Part shown: in pieces, positions 22,425 through 33,396 of the stretch
Layout: the number at the start of each line of letters is the position of its first letter
How positions within the stretch are numbered: the first letter of the stretch is position 1
Assembly (NCBI RefSeq): GCF_000715075.1
Contig: NC_134100.1
Location: 27,582,609 to 27,646,608 of the forward strand
DNA from: Nicotiana tabacum
Lineage: Eukaryota > Streptophyta > Magnoliopsida > Solanales > Solanaceae
Length of the DNA stretch: 64,000 bases
Direction of reading: 5' to 3'
Translations under genes and position numbers: made by a program
The notes under the pieces: model-generated
The model's input: only the letters and a program-made list of their open reading frames with translations
What the model was told of the DNA's origin: nothing
The model's database searches: none

Positions 22425-23245
22425 GATGGGTCTATCCGCCCTCGAATAGGATATGATGGGTCTGTCCGCCCTCGAACAGGATATGATGGGTCTGTCCGCC
22501 CTAGAATAGGATATGATGGGTCTATCCGCCCTCGAATAGGATATTTTTGGGTTCATCCTCCCTCGAATAGGATATTTTGGGTTCGTCCGCCCTCGAATAG
22601 GATATTTTTGGGTTCATCCGCCCTCGAAAAGGATATTTTGGGTTCATCCGCCCTTAAATAGGATATGATGGGTCTATCCGCCCTCGAATAGGATATGATG
22701 GGTCTGTCCGCCCTCGAACAGGATATGATGGGTCTGTTCGCCCTCGAATAGGATATGATTGGTCTGTCCGCCCTCGAACAGGATATGATGGGTCTGTCCA
22801 CCCTCAAATAGAATATGATGGGTCTGTCCGCCCTAGAATAGGATATGATGGGTCTATCCACCCTCGAATAGGATATTTTTGGGTTCATCCGCCCTCGAAT
22901 AGGATATTTTGGGTTCATCCGCCCTCGAATAGGATATTTTTGGGTTCATCCGCCCTCGAAAAGGATATTTTGGGTTCATCCGCCCTCGAATAGGATATGA
23001 TGGGTCTATCTGCCCTCGAATAGGATATGATGGGTTTGTCCGCCCTCGAACAGGATATGATGGGTCTGTCCGCCCTCAAATAGGATATGATGGGTCTGTC
23101 CGCCCTCGAACAGTATATGATGGGTCTGTCCGCCCTCAAATAGGATATGATGGGTCTGTCCGCCCTCGAACAGGATATGATGGGTCTGTCCGCCCTCGAA
23201 CAGGATATGATGGGTCTATCCACCCTCGAATAGGATATTGAATTT
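22425..23245 (+). repeat. Minisatellite of 30-bp units in the 3' part of element A
   Basis: About 27 units have the pattern GGGTCTGTCCGCCCTCGAA followed by TAGGATAT and a short variable link. Two variants alternate (GATATGATGGGTCT and GATATTTTTGGGTTCA), and a mixed block recurs with an offset of about 330 bp (22541 and 22873), so the array has been duplicated in blocks of about 11 units. It lies in the same slot as B's 36-bp array but is unrelated to it. The reverse frame is open with a 10-residue repeat, a by-product of the 30-bp period. Confidence 0.92.
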
Positions 23246-23993
23246 AATCCTTCCTCAAAAGGACATTTAATTTATTTTGACCCAAGTGGTCCTGCTTGTA
23301 TAAACATTGCCAAAATATATATTTTCATAAATCATTGCCAAATGCATTTTATTTTCAAAGTTGCTGATGAAAGTCAGGAGCCCTCCTGGAGAATGGAGGG
23401 CATTAAATTCTAAGATTTTTGAAGAAGTCAGGAGCCCGCCTGGAGAATGGAGGTTGTGTCATCTTTCAAAAGTCAAGGTGGAGTCAGAAACCCACTTACA
23501 GAACAGGGGAATACATTGAAGTTTGAAGTCAGTAAAGCAGAGGGTTACAACAAAAATCCCCAACAGAAATCAGAAGGAAGACCACAAGTCGATCTAGAAG
23601 TAAAGAAATACCAGAGGAAACACAAAGCAACAAGGCAGCAACAATCACATGACCAAGCTCGAGAATAAATCTTTGTAATTCATAGATCATAGCTTAGTAT
23701 AACTTCTTGTTTTCTTTCTAGCAATGGTGTAATAAGGAGATCGAAAAGCAGTGGTAACAGCATACAACAGCAGTAACAGTAACATCGCAATCTCATGGTA
23801 GTCCCAGCTACCAAAACTTTCTGAACTACACGCGACCTAATTCCCTTATAACCAGGGATATGTAGGTTGTCCAAAACCAGGACTCGATTGCGCCTTTCCT
23901 TTTTTATTTTATTCCTCTTTTGAATAACGATATGATCAAAAATTAGTCGTATTGTTCACTTTATCTTTGCCCGAAAGCTCTTCGTGTTTTCGA
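23246..23993 (+). other. 3' end region of element A between array and polypurine tract
   Basis: This is the counterpart of 13571-14540. It contains degenerate GGAGAATGGAGG-type repeats near 23380-23500 and hairpin motif copy 8. No gene. Confidence 0.55.
23823..23894 (+). other. Hairpin motif, copy 8 of 8 (before 3' LTR of A)
   Basis: The outer stem is CTACA/TGTAG. The inner stem is TCCCT/AGGGA, a paired change from TCCTT/AAGGA in copy 5. Confidence 0.63.
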
Positions 23994-24008
23994 GCAAAGA
24001 GGGGCAGC
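23994..24008 (+). other. Polypurine tract of element A
   Basis: GCAAAGAGGGGCAGC lies directly before the LTR start TGTGAACACC. Confidence 0.8.
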
Positions 24009-26071
24009 TGTGAACACCTAATTTTTGACAACATTTAGTTTTTTATCACTTCTTTTATGTAAATATTTTATGGGGTTTTAACCTACTATTATTTTAGCTT
24101 TATTACACTTTTTATTATAGGATAAAAATACCAAAAATAAAATTAAAAGGTGAATTGTCACCATTAATATTTTTTATTTTGTTTTTTGTTTTTTTTATAT
24201 AAAAAATCCGAAAATATTTATTTTATTTTATTTTTTTAAAAAACAATAATAATATCGGGAATAATTTAAAAAATAAGAAAAAGGGAAGTATTGAATAAAA
24301 AAATATAAAAGTAAAAATAGGTGGAATTCTCTTTTAAAAAAAGTAAAAGAATGTAGAAAATTTAAAAAAATAAAAAGTTTTGTGGAAAATTTTAAAAAAA
24401 ATAAAAAGTAAAAGAAGGTTGGAATTAAAAAATAAATATAAAGGTATCTGAAAATTTAAAAAATTTAAAGTAATTGAAAGTAGCATTTTTAAAAGAAAAA
24501 GAAAAGATAATGATTTATTTTTTTAAAGAAAAGTTAAATAAAGTGAGATTCTCTTTTAAAAAAATAAAAAGTGGGATTTTAAATAAGATAAAAGTAATTA
24601 AAGTTAGAATTTTAAAAATAAAAGTAAATAAAGGTGGGATTTCTTTTTCTTAAAAAATAAAAGCAATTTGTAAGTGGGATTTCTTTTAATTAAAAAATAA
24701 AAAATAATAAAAAAACAAATCTAAAAATTTCGAAAATTTTGTTATAAATAGAAGAGAAAATTTCGGAAGAATAGGGTTCAAAAAATAGGAAAAACTAGAT
24801 AGAGATGAAAAAAAGAGGGGGCGGAGTTAGGGTATACACTTGATATACACTCTGGATACACTGGATATACAGGGACAGAATTCATTTTGGAGAGAGTAAA
24901 AAAAATAGAACCAATTTTTCTGAAATATTGAGAGCGGAAGAACACCATAGAGAGTTCAAAGCTAGAAATAAAAAACAAAGAGAGACTTCCGGGCTATTTT
25001 TCTTCTCCATTTTTACTGATTTTCTCTATGTTGCTGGGATTTCCGGATTGAGGTGTTGAAGCCACTGTGTGGGACTTTCTGCTGCTGTAGTTTTGCTGTT
25101 GCTGCTACTAACTTCCTCCTTCTTCATTGTTGTAACTTTCAGGTACATGTTCTAAAGCTTTCAAATCTATGGAAAGGAAGTAAAGAGTTGTTGGAATGGA
25201 TTTCTGAATTTCCCCTGTTTCTTTGTGTTTAATTTAATGTATAAGCAGTAGTTCACTTGATATCTCATAGTATGTATTAGGATGATTTTGGAATGCATAA
25301 ACCGGACTTGAACTGGAAGCCCGAACTTTTAATGATAATTGATTAGGATTTTTCTTTATTCTTAGAGACAAATAAATGAAAAATCATAGTCGATTTAGTA
25401 TATCCTTAAATAAAAAATGGGCCGAGCCTTGCCAAATAAAACGCACAAGTTGCGGGGCCCTAAATAAATGGTTAATAATTGTATAGACTTCGGGATCGGT
25501 CGTTTAGCAAATTTCACGGCCTTACCCAAAATAATGATATGCTAGTCGCTTTAGGCGCGCCTTTAACAATTTATTTTCTTAAACTCGGGTGCACATTTAT
25601 GTGACCCAAATCCAAATCTCAACAGAGTCGAAATATGTCGGTAACCACGGGTACATTGATGTGACGTGGTTCGAGATATATTTTCACGATGTTGCAATTC
25701 TCGATAAAAATGGTCTATGATAAAAGCGGTTAAAAGTTAAAATTCGCACATATGTTCAACATGTATTGTATCAGATAATCAAGCCGAATATGACAGTTGA
25801 GCGACCGTGCTAGAACCACGGAACTCGGGAATGCCTAACACCTTCTCCCGGATTAACAGAATTCCTTATCCGGATTTCTGGTGCGCAGACTGTTAAACAG
25901 AGTCAATATTTTCCTCGATTCGGGATTCAACCGGTGACTTGGGACACCATAAATCTCCCAAGTGGCGACTCTGAAATAAGTAAATAAATCTCGTTTCGAT
26001 TGTCCTTTAATTGGAAAAAACTCCCTTTCGCGCCCCTTTTGGGCGGCGCGGGCGAAAAAGGAGGTGTGACA
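24009..26071 (+). repeat. 3' LTR of element A
   Basis: The 2,063-bp LTR begins TGTGAACACC and ends GTGTGACA. Its first 700 bases are very rich in A and T. The second part matches 1-789. The 5' target duplication cannot be checked because the other LTR end is outside the window. Confidence 0.9.
24743..24750 (+). promoter_or_regulatory. TATA box of the element A LTR promoter
   Basis: TATAAATA sits at the end of the A/T-rich U3-like part, and the base composition changes downstream, as expected near a transcription start. The 3' LTR copy could drive transcription into 26 kb and beyond. Confidence 0.55.
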
Positions 26072-27789
26072 ATCTTTATTCTCTCTTTCATTATGTATAT
26101 ATTCCTTCCTCTCTTTTGATGTATATATTCTATTCCCCTCGTTTTGTATATTCATTTGTATCACTTTCAGTAGTTTATTTTATAGCTTCTTTAGTTTGTT
26201 TTTCTTAGTAGTATAACTTCTTATTTACTTTAATTGCTTCTTTTTGATTTGGTAGCTTCTTTTTATGTTTAAGTGAGTAATAAGCCTTTGGTTTTCTTAA
26301 TGTCACGGTTCTTTTCAAAGATGGGTTTTGTGTGAACCGGGTTTCTCTTCCCAACGATGGATGGCGTGATAACCTTTTTAAGGGATTGAGTCCGTTTTTT
26401 ATATTTAGGTAAAAACAGTAGTATTAATGAATAAAAAAGGTCAAACATGCTTCACTTGGTACCAACACATTTAACTACGGCCTTATGGTTAAAACCAAGT
26501 TCTTGGCAAGAAATAGCTCTAATTAGTGACCTTTAGACTCTTGTGTTGACTTGAGCAATCATCGAGTGTTTTAGTTGAACCATTAGTGATTTACAATCTT
26601 GAGTATGGTTGTTGTGGGCCCTCGACTCTATCCTCTTTAACAATCCAGTTGTGTGAGAAGTGACGTTTTTGTTGAAAGTCCAAGTACCTGTGCGAATGGT
26701 CCAGAACTTGCCCCAAATGTGTTTCTAGGCGAAATTCTAAGTTTTGCTTGGCTTGAGAAGAGATTGTAGGCTCTCTTTGGCCCGCTTAAAATGTTCCATG
26801 TCCCACCAATGTTGCTATCCCTAGTCAACCCATTTGAGCCTAAGACCTTTCTCATTTGATAGCCACGTTACAAGCATTTACCCGTTTGTAGTGACTCTCT
26901 CTTGGCACCCTAGCTTTTCTTAACACTCTTGAGAAGCAATTGGATAAAACATAAGTTTGGGGGAGAGACGAGGAGTTTGAAAGTTTATAAAGGCACAAAA
27001 AGAGAAGAAATGAAGAAAAGAAAAGGCAAAGACAAAGAAAGAATGAACAAAAGAAAAATGCAAAAAGAAAGTGAATAAAGTGAAGAGTTGAAGGAATTCA
27101 AAGAAAAGCAATGATGCGAAGCATGGAGAAAACAAAGAAGGAGAAAATGAATATCATGACCGAGAAGGAGTGATGTTAAGTCTCTCTAGTTCCCCTAAGG
27201 AAAAAGATAATGACTCAAAGAGTCGGCAAAATATGAGCCAAAAAGAGAAAAATAGAGTGCTTAAGGAAAAATGAACACGTTTCTATTCCAGCATTCCCTA
27301 CCCTTGTACAATAAGCCTTCATTACATTCCGAAAAATTCCTACGTGATTTCAAGCCGAGTGAACTTACATTAGTGGTGATTTACATGAGGGGCAAGTATA
27401 TGGTACTTAGAGTCATACTTGTGACATTTATTTGAGAGAGATGAGTGAACTTTTCACAAATCCTTGAATTGAGTGCTACATTCTTAAGTGAGATATGCTA
27501 ACGGAGAGTAGAGGAGGAGGAGTTTGGGATCCACAATGACCTACATGAAAGAGCGAGCTTCCTTGATGAATAAAGTCAACTCTTGATGCTCTAGTGTCAC
27601 ATTAGAACTATTGTACTTAAAAAGTCAAATCATTGCCTTATTGATAATTCATAAGTGTTGTAGGTAATTGTTGGTCTCAATTGATATGTGTTTGATTCAT
27701 CTTAGGCTAGCTGAAATAGCTCTTTTCTTGTGGAGGTGAGAACTACCTTATTTGCTTAAGGACAAGCAAAATCTTAAGTTTGGGGAAGT
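26072..27789 (+). mobile_element. 3' non-coding part of an Athila-like LTR element, truncated by A
   Basis: There is no significant coding frame. The stretch ends in a purine-rich segment with AAGTTTGGGGAAG directly before an LTR that starts TGATAAGTAGGG. I recognise this junction, and the text around 26790-26880, as typical of Athila-type Ty3/gypsy elements. Element A appears to have inserted into it. The other half would lie left of the window. Confidence 0.5.
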
Positions 27790-29230
27790 TGATAAGTAGG
27801 GATTTTGACTACTTATTTGCACCTTTTTACTTTCATTTTAGCTAAAAAATATTTAAAGGTATTCCCGAAAACTGATAAAATATGCTTTCTTGCAGGAGTA
27901 TTGGAAAATGAGCCAACGTGATAAAATTCAACTCAAGAAGGAGTATTTTTGCAGAAGGACTAAAACCAAGTAAAAAGTGTAAAAGTACAGACCATAGAAT
28001 TTTGTCTGCGGCGTAGTATGTGAAGGAATTGTGACAGTGTTGCTTTGCAATTGCGGACCTCACAATAATTGTGCGGCCAAAGAAGATGAAGATTAGAGAG
28101 TCCTAACTTGAAGTCCATTGAGAAGTATAGATCGCACTATTATTGTGCAGCTGCAGAAGTCCAAAGTGCAGCGGCACTCAGAAATGTACGGTCCGTAGAA
28201 CCTGAAGAAGTGCAGCCGCAATTCAGAATTGTGTGGACGCAGAAGTCCCTCCTGTAAAGCTCAGCTTCAAAGTGCAGACCGCACACAGAATTGTGCGGCC
28301 GCAGAATCTTCGAAAGGGCAATTTTATCCGAATTTTTTAGCTGTGTATAAATAGTCTTTTTGTCAAAATTAGGTTAAGTTGGAACTTCAGAAAGTAGAGA
28401 GCCGTTTTTATTTACTGCTTAGAAAATTTTGTGATAGTTTGTCTAATTTACATTGGAATTTTTTCTCTTTATCATCTAATATGAGTTTAATCTTCTTTTC
28501 TTCTTTAATTTCTTTATTTTTTACTATGAGTAGCTAAATTTCTAGCTAGGGTTGTGACTCAACCCTAGTGTGGGTACCTAATGAGTGTTTGATTTAGGGC
28601 TTATTTAAGGTTGGGTGTATGATATTTAGCCTAGTTCTTGCTTTAATTTAAGAATGAATGGTTACAAACATTGATTCATGCCTACTTGGCATAGTCTCTA
28701 CTTGACAAAGAGAGATTGAGTCTAGAAAAACTTGGCTAACAAGAAATTGGAGTGAACTCAAGAAATTGATAATCCCAATTAAAGGGTTGAATCTAGAGAT
28801 AGTAAAACCTAACTTGAGCATATATCAACGGTTTTGTGAATTACTCAGTTGGACTTGAGAAAGCCAAATTGGGAAAAACCACTCTATTACCGAGAGGTAT
28901 CGAGTGGATAATTGCGTGTTGATTGCTATACTATACTCCAACCAACAAAACCTGCCCTAAAACCCACAACCCGTTAGGCAAACACCTAGGTGGAAGTCAC
29001 ATCCCTAGATCTTTTACAACTTGAAAAACAACACCAAATATATCATTCTCTAGTTTTATATTTGCACACAATAGCTTAATTTAGAAGTAGACAAAAACAA
29101 TAAAGTATGTGGAAGTACATTTTGGACACATTATACGCGTAGTTCGAGTATACCTAATCCCATCGACGCTCCCTGAGGAATCGATCCTGACTCCTAGTTG
29201 GGTAATTATAATTGCATCGACCGCTTCACA
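27790..29230 (+). repeat. Athila-like 3' LTR
   Basis: The 1,441-bp segment begins TGATAAGTAG and ends GCTTCACA. Between 27995 and 28320 it carries about six diverged ~50-60-bp repeats of a palindromic type, e.g. GTGCAGACCGCAC and GTGCGGCCGCAG (a NotI site at about 28297). No gene. Confidence 0.55.
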
Positions 29231-30789
29231 ATCCCAATTTGAGGTGTGAATTTGGGCGACGTCAGTCCAAACCCGAGATTCAGACCTAAACCCGATTACA
29301 TATTCATCCCTGAGCCTGCTTATGTAATTTGTTTCGAAATCCGACCTTAATTTGAAGTCTAAATTCTAATTTTATAAAAATTTCTAATTCTGCCCAAATT
29401 CCCAATTTCTACCATGAAAATCCTAGATTTTAGGTTGAAATCTTATTAAATGTAGTGGAAGATTGAAAAAAATAGGTTAGAATCACTTACCAACGAATTG
29501 GGGAAGAAGAGCTCTTGGGAAAATTGCCTCTAGGGTTTCTAGGTTTGAAATTTGAGAAAATGAACTAAAATCCCGTTTTTCAACTATTTGTTCAGTGGCA
29601 GATGTCGCATTTACAACATGGGGTTCGCAAATGCGAAGAAACAGTCGCAATTGCGAAGTCTTCCCAATTCTTCTGTCATCGCAATCGCGATGAATAGTTC
29701 ACAATTGCGAATAATGGATCCTCCGCAAATGCGACCATAGTGATCGCAAATGTGAAGAAGCTCTCCCCAGGTGCACTTCGCAAATGTGAACACTAAGTTC
29801 GCAAATGCGAACCCAGCAAGCTTGGCAACATTTCGCAAATGCGAACTCAGACTTGCGAGGTCTGAGGCATGCACCAGCTATTTTTTCTAAGTCCAGAACC
29901 ACTCTAAAGCCTAACCGAAACTCACCCGAGCCATCGGTGCTCCAAACCAAACATGTACACAAGTCCAAAAACATGACACGAACTCGCTCATGCAATTTAT
30001 ACATCAAAATAACCTCTAAAAGCCGGAATCGAGCACCAAAATGCATGAAGATGAAAATAAACATCAAGAACTTCTAGAATCGCAACCAAGCGTCCGAACC
30101 ATATCAACTCAACTCGAAATGGCGCCAAATTTTGCAAGCTAGTTCCATATGAAGAAACGAACCTACCCGAGGCTTCGAATCACGCATAACAACCTCGAAA
30201 CGACAAATCGCACCTCAAATCAAAATCATTGAACTTTGAAACTTCAACTTCTACAACCTATGCCGAAACCTATCAAATCACGTCCAATTGACCTGAAAAT
30301 TTGCACACAAGTCATATTTGGCAATACGGACCCACTCCAATTTCTGGAATCGAAATCTAACTGCGATATCAAAAAGTTCAGTCAAACTTTTGCAAAAATT
30401 CAACTTCCGCCATTTCAAGTGTAATTCAATTACAGACCTCCAAATCACAATCCGGACGTGTTCTTAAGTCCAAAATCACCAATCGGAACTAACGGAACCG
30501 ACGAAACTCCATTCCGAGGTCAAATGCTAAAAAGTCAAACTTGGTCAATTCTTCCAACTTAGAGCTTAAATCTTGAAGTTCATTCTATGCTAAAAAGTCA
30601 AACTTGGTCAACTCTTCCAACTTAGAGCTTAAATCTTGAAGTTCATTCTTTCAAATCGATTCCGAATAACTTGAAAACCAACACCGACGATTCACGCACG
30701 TCATAATACACCATGTGAAGATACTCGAGCCGTCAAACTACGTACCGAGTGAAGTGCAAATGCTCAAAACAACTAGTCAGATCGTTACA
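29231..30789 (-). repeat. Tekay/Del-like LTR, reverse orientation, truncated
   Basis: Read on the minus strand it starts TGTAACGATCTGACTAG at 30789, a start typical of Tekay/Del chromovirus LTRs in Nicotiana. The right-hand part carries CGGAATGGAGTTTCGTCGG, also typical of this group. The expected LTR end is missing, so the copy is cut near 29231 by the Athila-like LTR. A 63-bp tandem duplication lies at about 30526-30650. Repeated TTCGCAAATGCGA words occur at 29620-29860. Reverse open frames here are incidental. Confidence 0.6.
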
Positions 30790-31639
30790 AACTCGGATTA
30801 TCGGATTGGTGCGGTTTGTCGGTTTCATTTGTACATTCCTACTTCAAACCATTTCATTGACTACTTCAATATTTCGAATATTTCTCCACCTACCTCAATG
30901 CAAAATCTATTCAAGCGGACTAATTTTTTTCACTAGTTAAGATGTTAAAGGATTTTACATCTTAACTGCGTATTTTATATATGTGGTGAAACTTGCTATC
31001 TTTTTTCCAAGCAAGTATAAAACGGTTATGCTTTTGCTTTGTGCTGACTCTTGTACAACAGAAAAAATGAAGACAACACCAAAAAGACAAGGCCATTATA
31101 TATATGGAGAGGGCATAATTAGCAAAATAAGAGTCATAAGATAACAAACAGAAAGGATGGTCCAGTATGCTATTCTGTACGGTCCAACAGTATTTGGATT
31201 TCATATAAACTTATCAGTGAAATACATCCACAGAATAGAACTAAAAACTGGTGCAAAAGGGATATTGAATAGACAAAGAACATTAAGCCACTCATTGATA
31301 ACATCTAACGATTTCTCAGAGGTCTGAAAAGTAAGGGCGACAATCAGAGTTGGGATAACATAATAGCACAACTTCTTGCTAATAATGCCCTTTGCCATTT
31401 ATTCAATCTCATATTAAGGAACCCTCGCATATTAAATTTCCCAGCATAAGTGCTAACCATAGTGCTACTTCGTCCACCGGTCAGTAATCCAATAGCTCAT
31501 ATATCAATAGACACACTTTTGTTTAGTTAAGGTGTCAAAATAAAAACTGAGACCGACTTTAAGGAACCGTTTATATATTTGTATTAACCCTTGGGTCTTA
31601 TGGTTTGCGAACAAATTATACCGGGATTGCACTACATTA
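30790..31639. other. Intergenic DNA, nothing recognised
   Basis: A/T-rich sequence with short frames of fewer than 85 codons and no domain. No repeat boundary was identified. Confidence 0.5.
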
Positions 31640-32525
31640 GACAACTTTGGAAAAACTCTTGTTTCCTATTTGAGACCTTAATCTTATTGAAGAACTTTGG
31701 AGAAAGACATCTTTGTCTTTTGATTGTTTTATTTTAGGATTAAATAATTCTGGAATTATTATTTCAGATGTAATATAAAATAAAAATAATCCCAAAATTT
31801 GTGGTGTAATAAATAGGAGATTACTTATATGGAAAATAATTTTCTTTAAACAAACACAAAATAAAATAATTTCACGTTTTATCCAAAAATTGTTATCCTT
31901 ATTGTACCATACAACCCCGTGACATCTTTTTGAGCCAATCATGGCCTAAGAATTGCAAGAAAAAGAAACCCAACCAATGAACAATCTGATATTTGTCACG
32001 TGGTACAGTGGTATTATTGGAATTGTTCCAAGGCAATGTGCAGTCAATTTCATCGTCCTCCTTTTTTCACATTCCGCCAAAAATTAATTTCCATATACAT
32101 AAATAATTCTCCTCTTCACTTCCCTTCCTCTCACTCTTACCCACCATTCATGGGCGGATCTAGAATATTTTGTATATGGGTGTACAACTAAAAAGATATA
32201 TTAAGTGGATTTGGTCGTTATTCCTATAGATAAATAACACAATTTTCAACTAAGTACCTTGTTTAGTCTTATTGGAGCATGGGTATCACCTGTTAATATT
32301 ATACCAATTTTAAAAAATACGTACATAAAATATTTAATTTTGCCGAGAAATCATGAGTTCACGTGCCCGTCATTTTACCTATACATCCTCCCCTGCCACC
32401 ATTCTTTCCATGGCAAATCTTTTTTCCTTCTTCGCCTTTTTCCATCTCTTCCTTCTTGCCTTGTCTTCCTATTCCATGTCCTTATCATTTAATTACACCC
32501 TCTTTCAAGATATACTTATTTTAGG
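31640..32525 (+). pseudogene. Broken partial copy of the receptor kinase 5' end and promoter
   Basis: The segment repeats the promoter, leader and signal-peptide start of the kinase gene (33397). The match begins with weak similarity at about 31640 versus 32940 and is strong from TGGCCTAAGAATTGCA (31944 versus 33216). The copied ATG is at 32410 and reads MANLFSFF, against MANLLSFF in the gene. The similarity stops near 32510, about 35 codons into the coding part, so no malectin or kinase part remains. A 247-bp MITE splits the leader. It is either a truncated tandem duplicate or the start of a gene whose body was deleted. Confidence 0.8.
32149..32395. mobile_element. hAT-type MITE in the duplicated kinase leader
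   Basis: The 247-bp insert begins CATGGGCGGATCTA and ends TACATCCTCCCCTG, which are inverted repeats matching at 11 of 14 bases. It is flanked by the 8-bp direct repeat CCACCATT (32141-32148 and 32396-32403). An 8-bp duplication and CA...TG ends are hallmarks of hAT elements. It has no coding capacity. The uninterrupted site can be read in the intact gene copy near 33390. Confidence 0.85.
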
Positions 32526-32559
32526 TTATAATCAAGTTATAGTTAAAATTATAATGTGA

Positions 32560-32754
32560 ACCACCAAAGAATGTGGTGCAGTGGATGTGACTGCTCTTTT
32601 CTTAACAAGAGGTCTCGAGATCGAGCCCTGAGTATGGAAAAATTCTTGGTAGGGAGTCCTTTCCCCCGAATGGGGCCCTATGCGGCGCGAATCCGGATAT
32701 AGTCGAACTCCAATGCGGGTACCGGACACCGGGTTTCCTGGGAAATTAAAAAAT
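32560..32754 (+). mobile_element. tRNA-derived SINE (Solanaceae TS-like)
   Basis: The 195-bp element has an A-box-like TGGTGCAGTGGATG near 32574 and a B-box-like GGTCTCGAGATCGAGCCC near 32611. Its body contains GCGGCGCGAATCCGGAT, as in Solanaceae SINEs. It is flanked by a perfect 14-bp direct repeat, AAATTATAATGTGA (32546-32559 and 32755-32768). The RNA polymerase III promoter boxes are slightly degenerate. Confidence 0.88.
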
Positions 32755-32768
32755 AAATTATAATGTGA

Positions 32769-33396
32769 GAATTATAATATACTGGAGGAATTAAATTAAT
32801 AACGTGACTAATTAGTGAATATATGTTTCGTAGCTATTTGGTTCATTATTTTAAGAATTTAATATTATATTGAGTATGATATAAAATATGTATTTGATTT
32901 TACATTAATAAATTTGGGTAAAAATTATCTGCTTTAACATATTTCTTCTTAAAGGAATCTGGGAAAAGAGTTTAGAAAAGATATCTTTACCTTTTAATTA
33001 TTTTAACCCATTATTAGCCAATCTCGAAATTATTATCTCACATGGAATATGGTACAAAAATGATATCAAAATTATGATATAAATAATCACCAGATTACTC
33101 ACAATCGAAATAAAAACTTTCAATCAAACACAAAAGATAATCCTATATTTAATCTCAAGATTATTATTTTAATCTCTAGTACCAAACAACCCCTTTAAAT
33201 ATTGTTTAACCTATCATGGCCTAAGAATTGCAACAAAAAAAAAAAAAAAAAAAAACCAATGAACAATCTGATAGTTGTAAGTCTTGTTGAAGTCAACATG
33301 CAGTCAACTTCATCATCCTTCTTTTTCCACATTCATTTCCATCTGCATAATAATTGTCCTCTTCACTTCACTTCATCTCACCCGCTTTTCTCCACC
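32769..33396 (+). promoter_or_regulatory. Upstream region and leader of the receptor kinase gene
   Basis: The A/T-rich upstream sequence is partly duplicated at 31640-32148. A TATA-like TTTAAATA lies at 33194-33201, and a run of about 21 A residues at 33235-33255 lies in the presumed leader. The coding frame is open upstream to 33202, but those codons are low-complexity and are judged untranslated. Confidence 0.5.

Larger units (their letters stand above)
1..26071 (+). mobile_element. Element A: Tat/Ogre-lineage LTR retrotransposon, 5' end cut by window
   Basis: Positions 1-789 match 25256-26071 in the same orientation, so these are the end of the 5' LTR and the 3' LTR of one element. The order is LTR, tRNA-Arg-type primer site, long leader with tandem repeats, gag, a remnant of pol, a long 3' non-coding part with a minisatellite, polypurine tract and LTR. 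The gag type, the primer site and the long untranslated parts fit the Tat/Ogre lineage. Element B (2651-16945) is inserted in the leader. Pol is almost wholly deleted, so A could only have moved with enzymes supplied by another element. By eye the visible LTR parts differ at about 15 positions plus one 27-bp deletion in the 5' copy (near 628), which suggests a fairly recent insertion. Confidence 0.88.

Noticed and set aside
22553..23223. Reverse-strand frames with a 10-residue repeat (RADRPIISYS type)
   Set aside because: They are a by-product of the 30-bp minisatellite, whose length is a multiple of three. There is no start context and no known family.
26072..26076. Right target duplication of element A (ATCTT)
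   Set aside because: The left flank of A is outside the window, so the duplication cannot be confirmed.
29611..30067. Reverse frames rich in Ala, Phe and Cys
   Set aside because: They read through repeated TTCGCAAATGCGA words in a Tekay-like LTR.
33202..33396. Upstream extension of the receptor kinase with earlier Met codons
   Set aside because: It encodes a poly-Lys run and unrelated residues ahead of an obvious signal peptide, so the start at 33397 is preferred.
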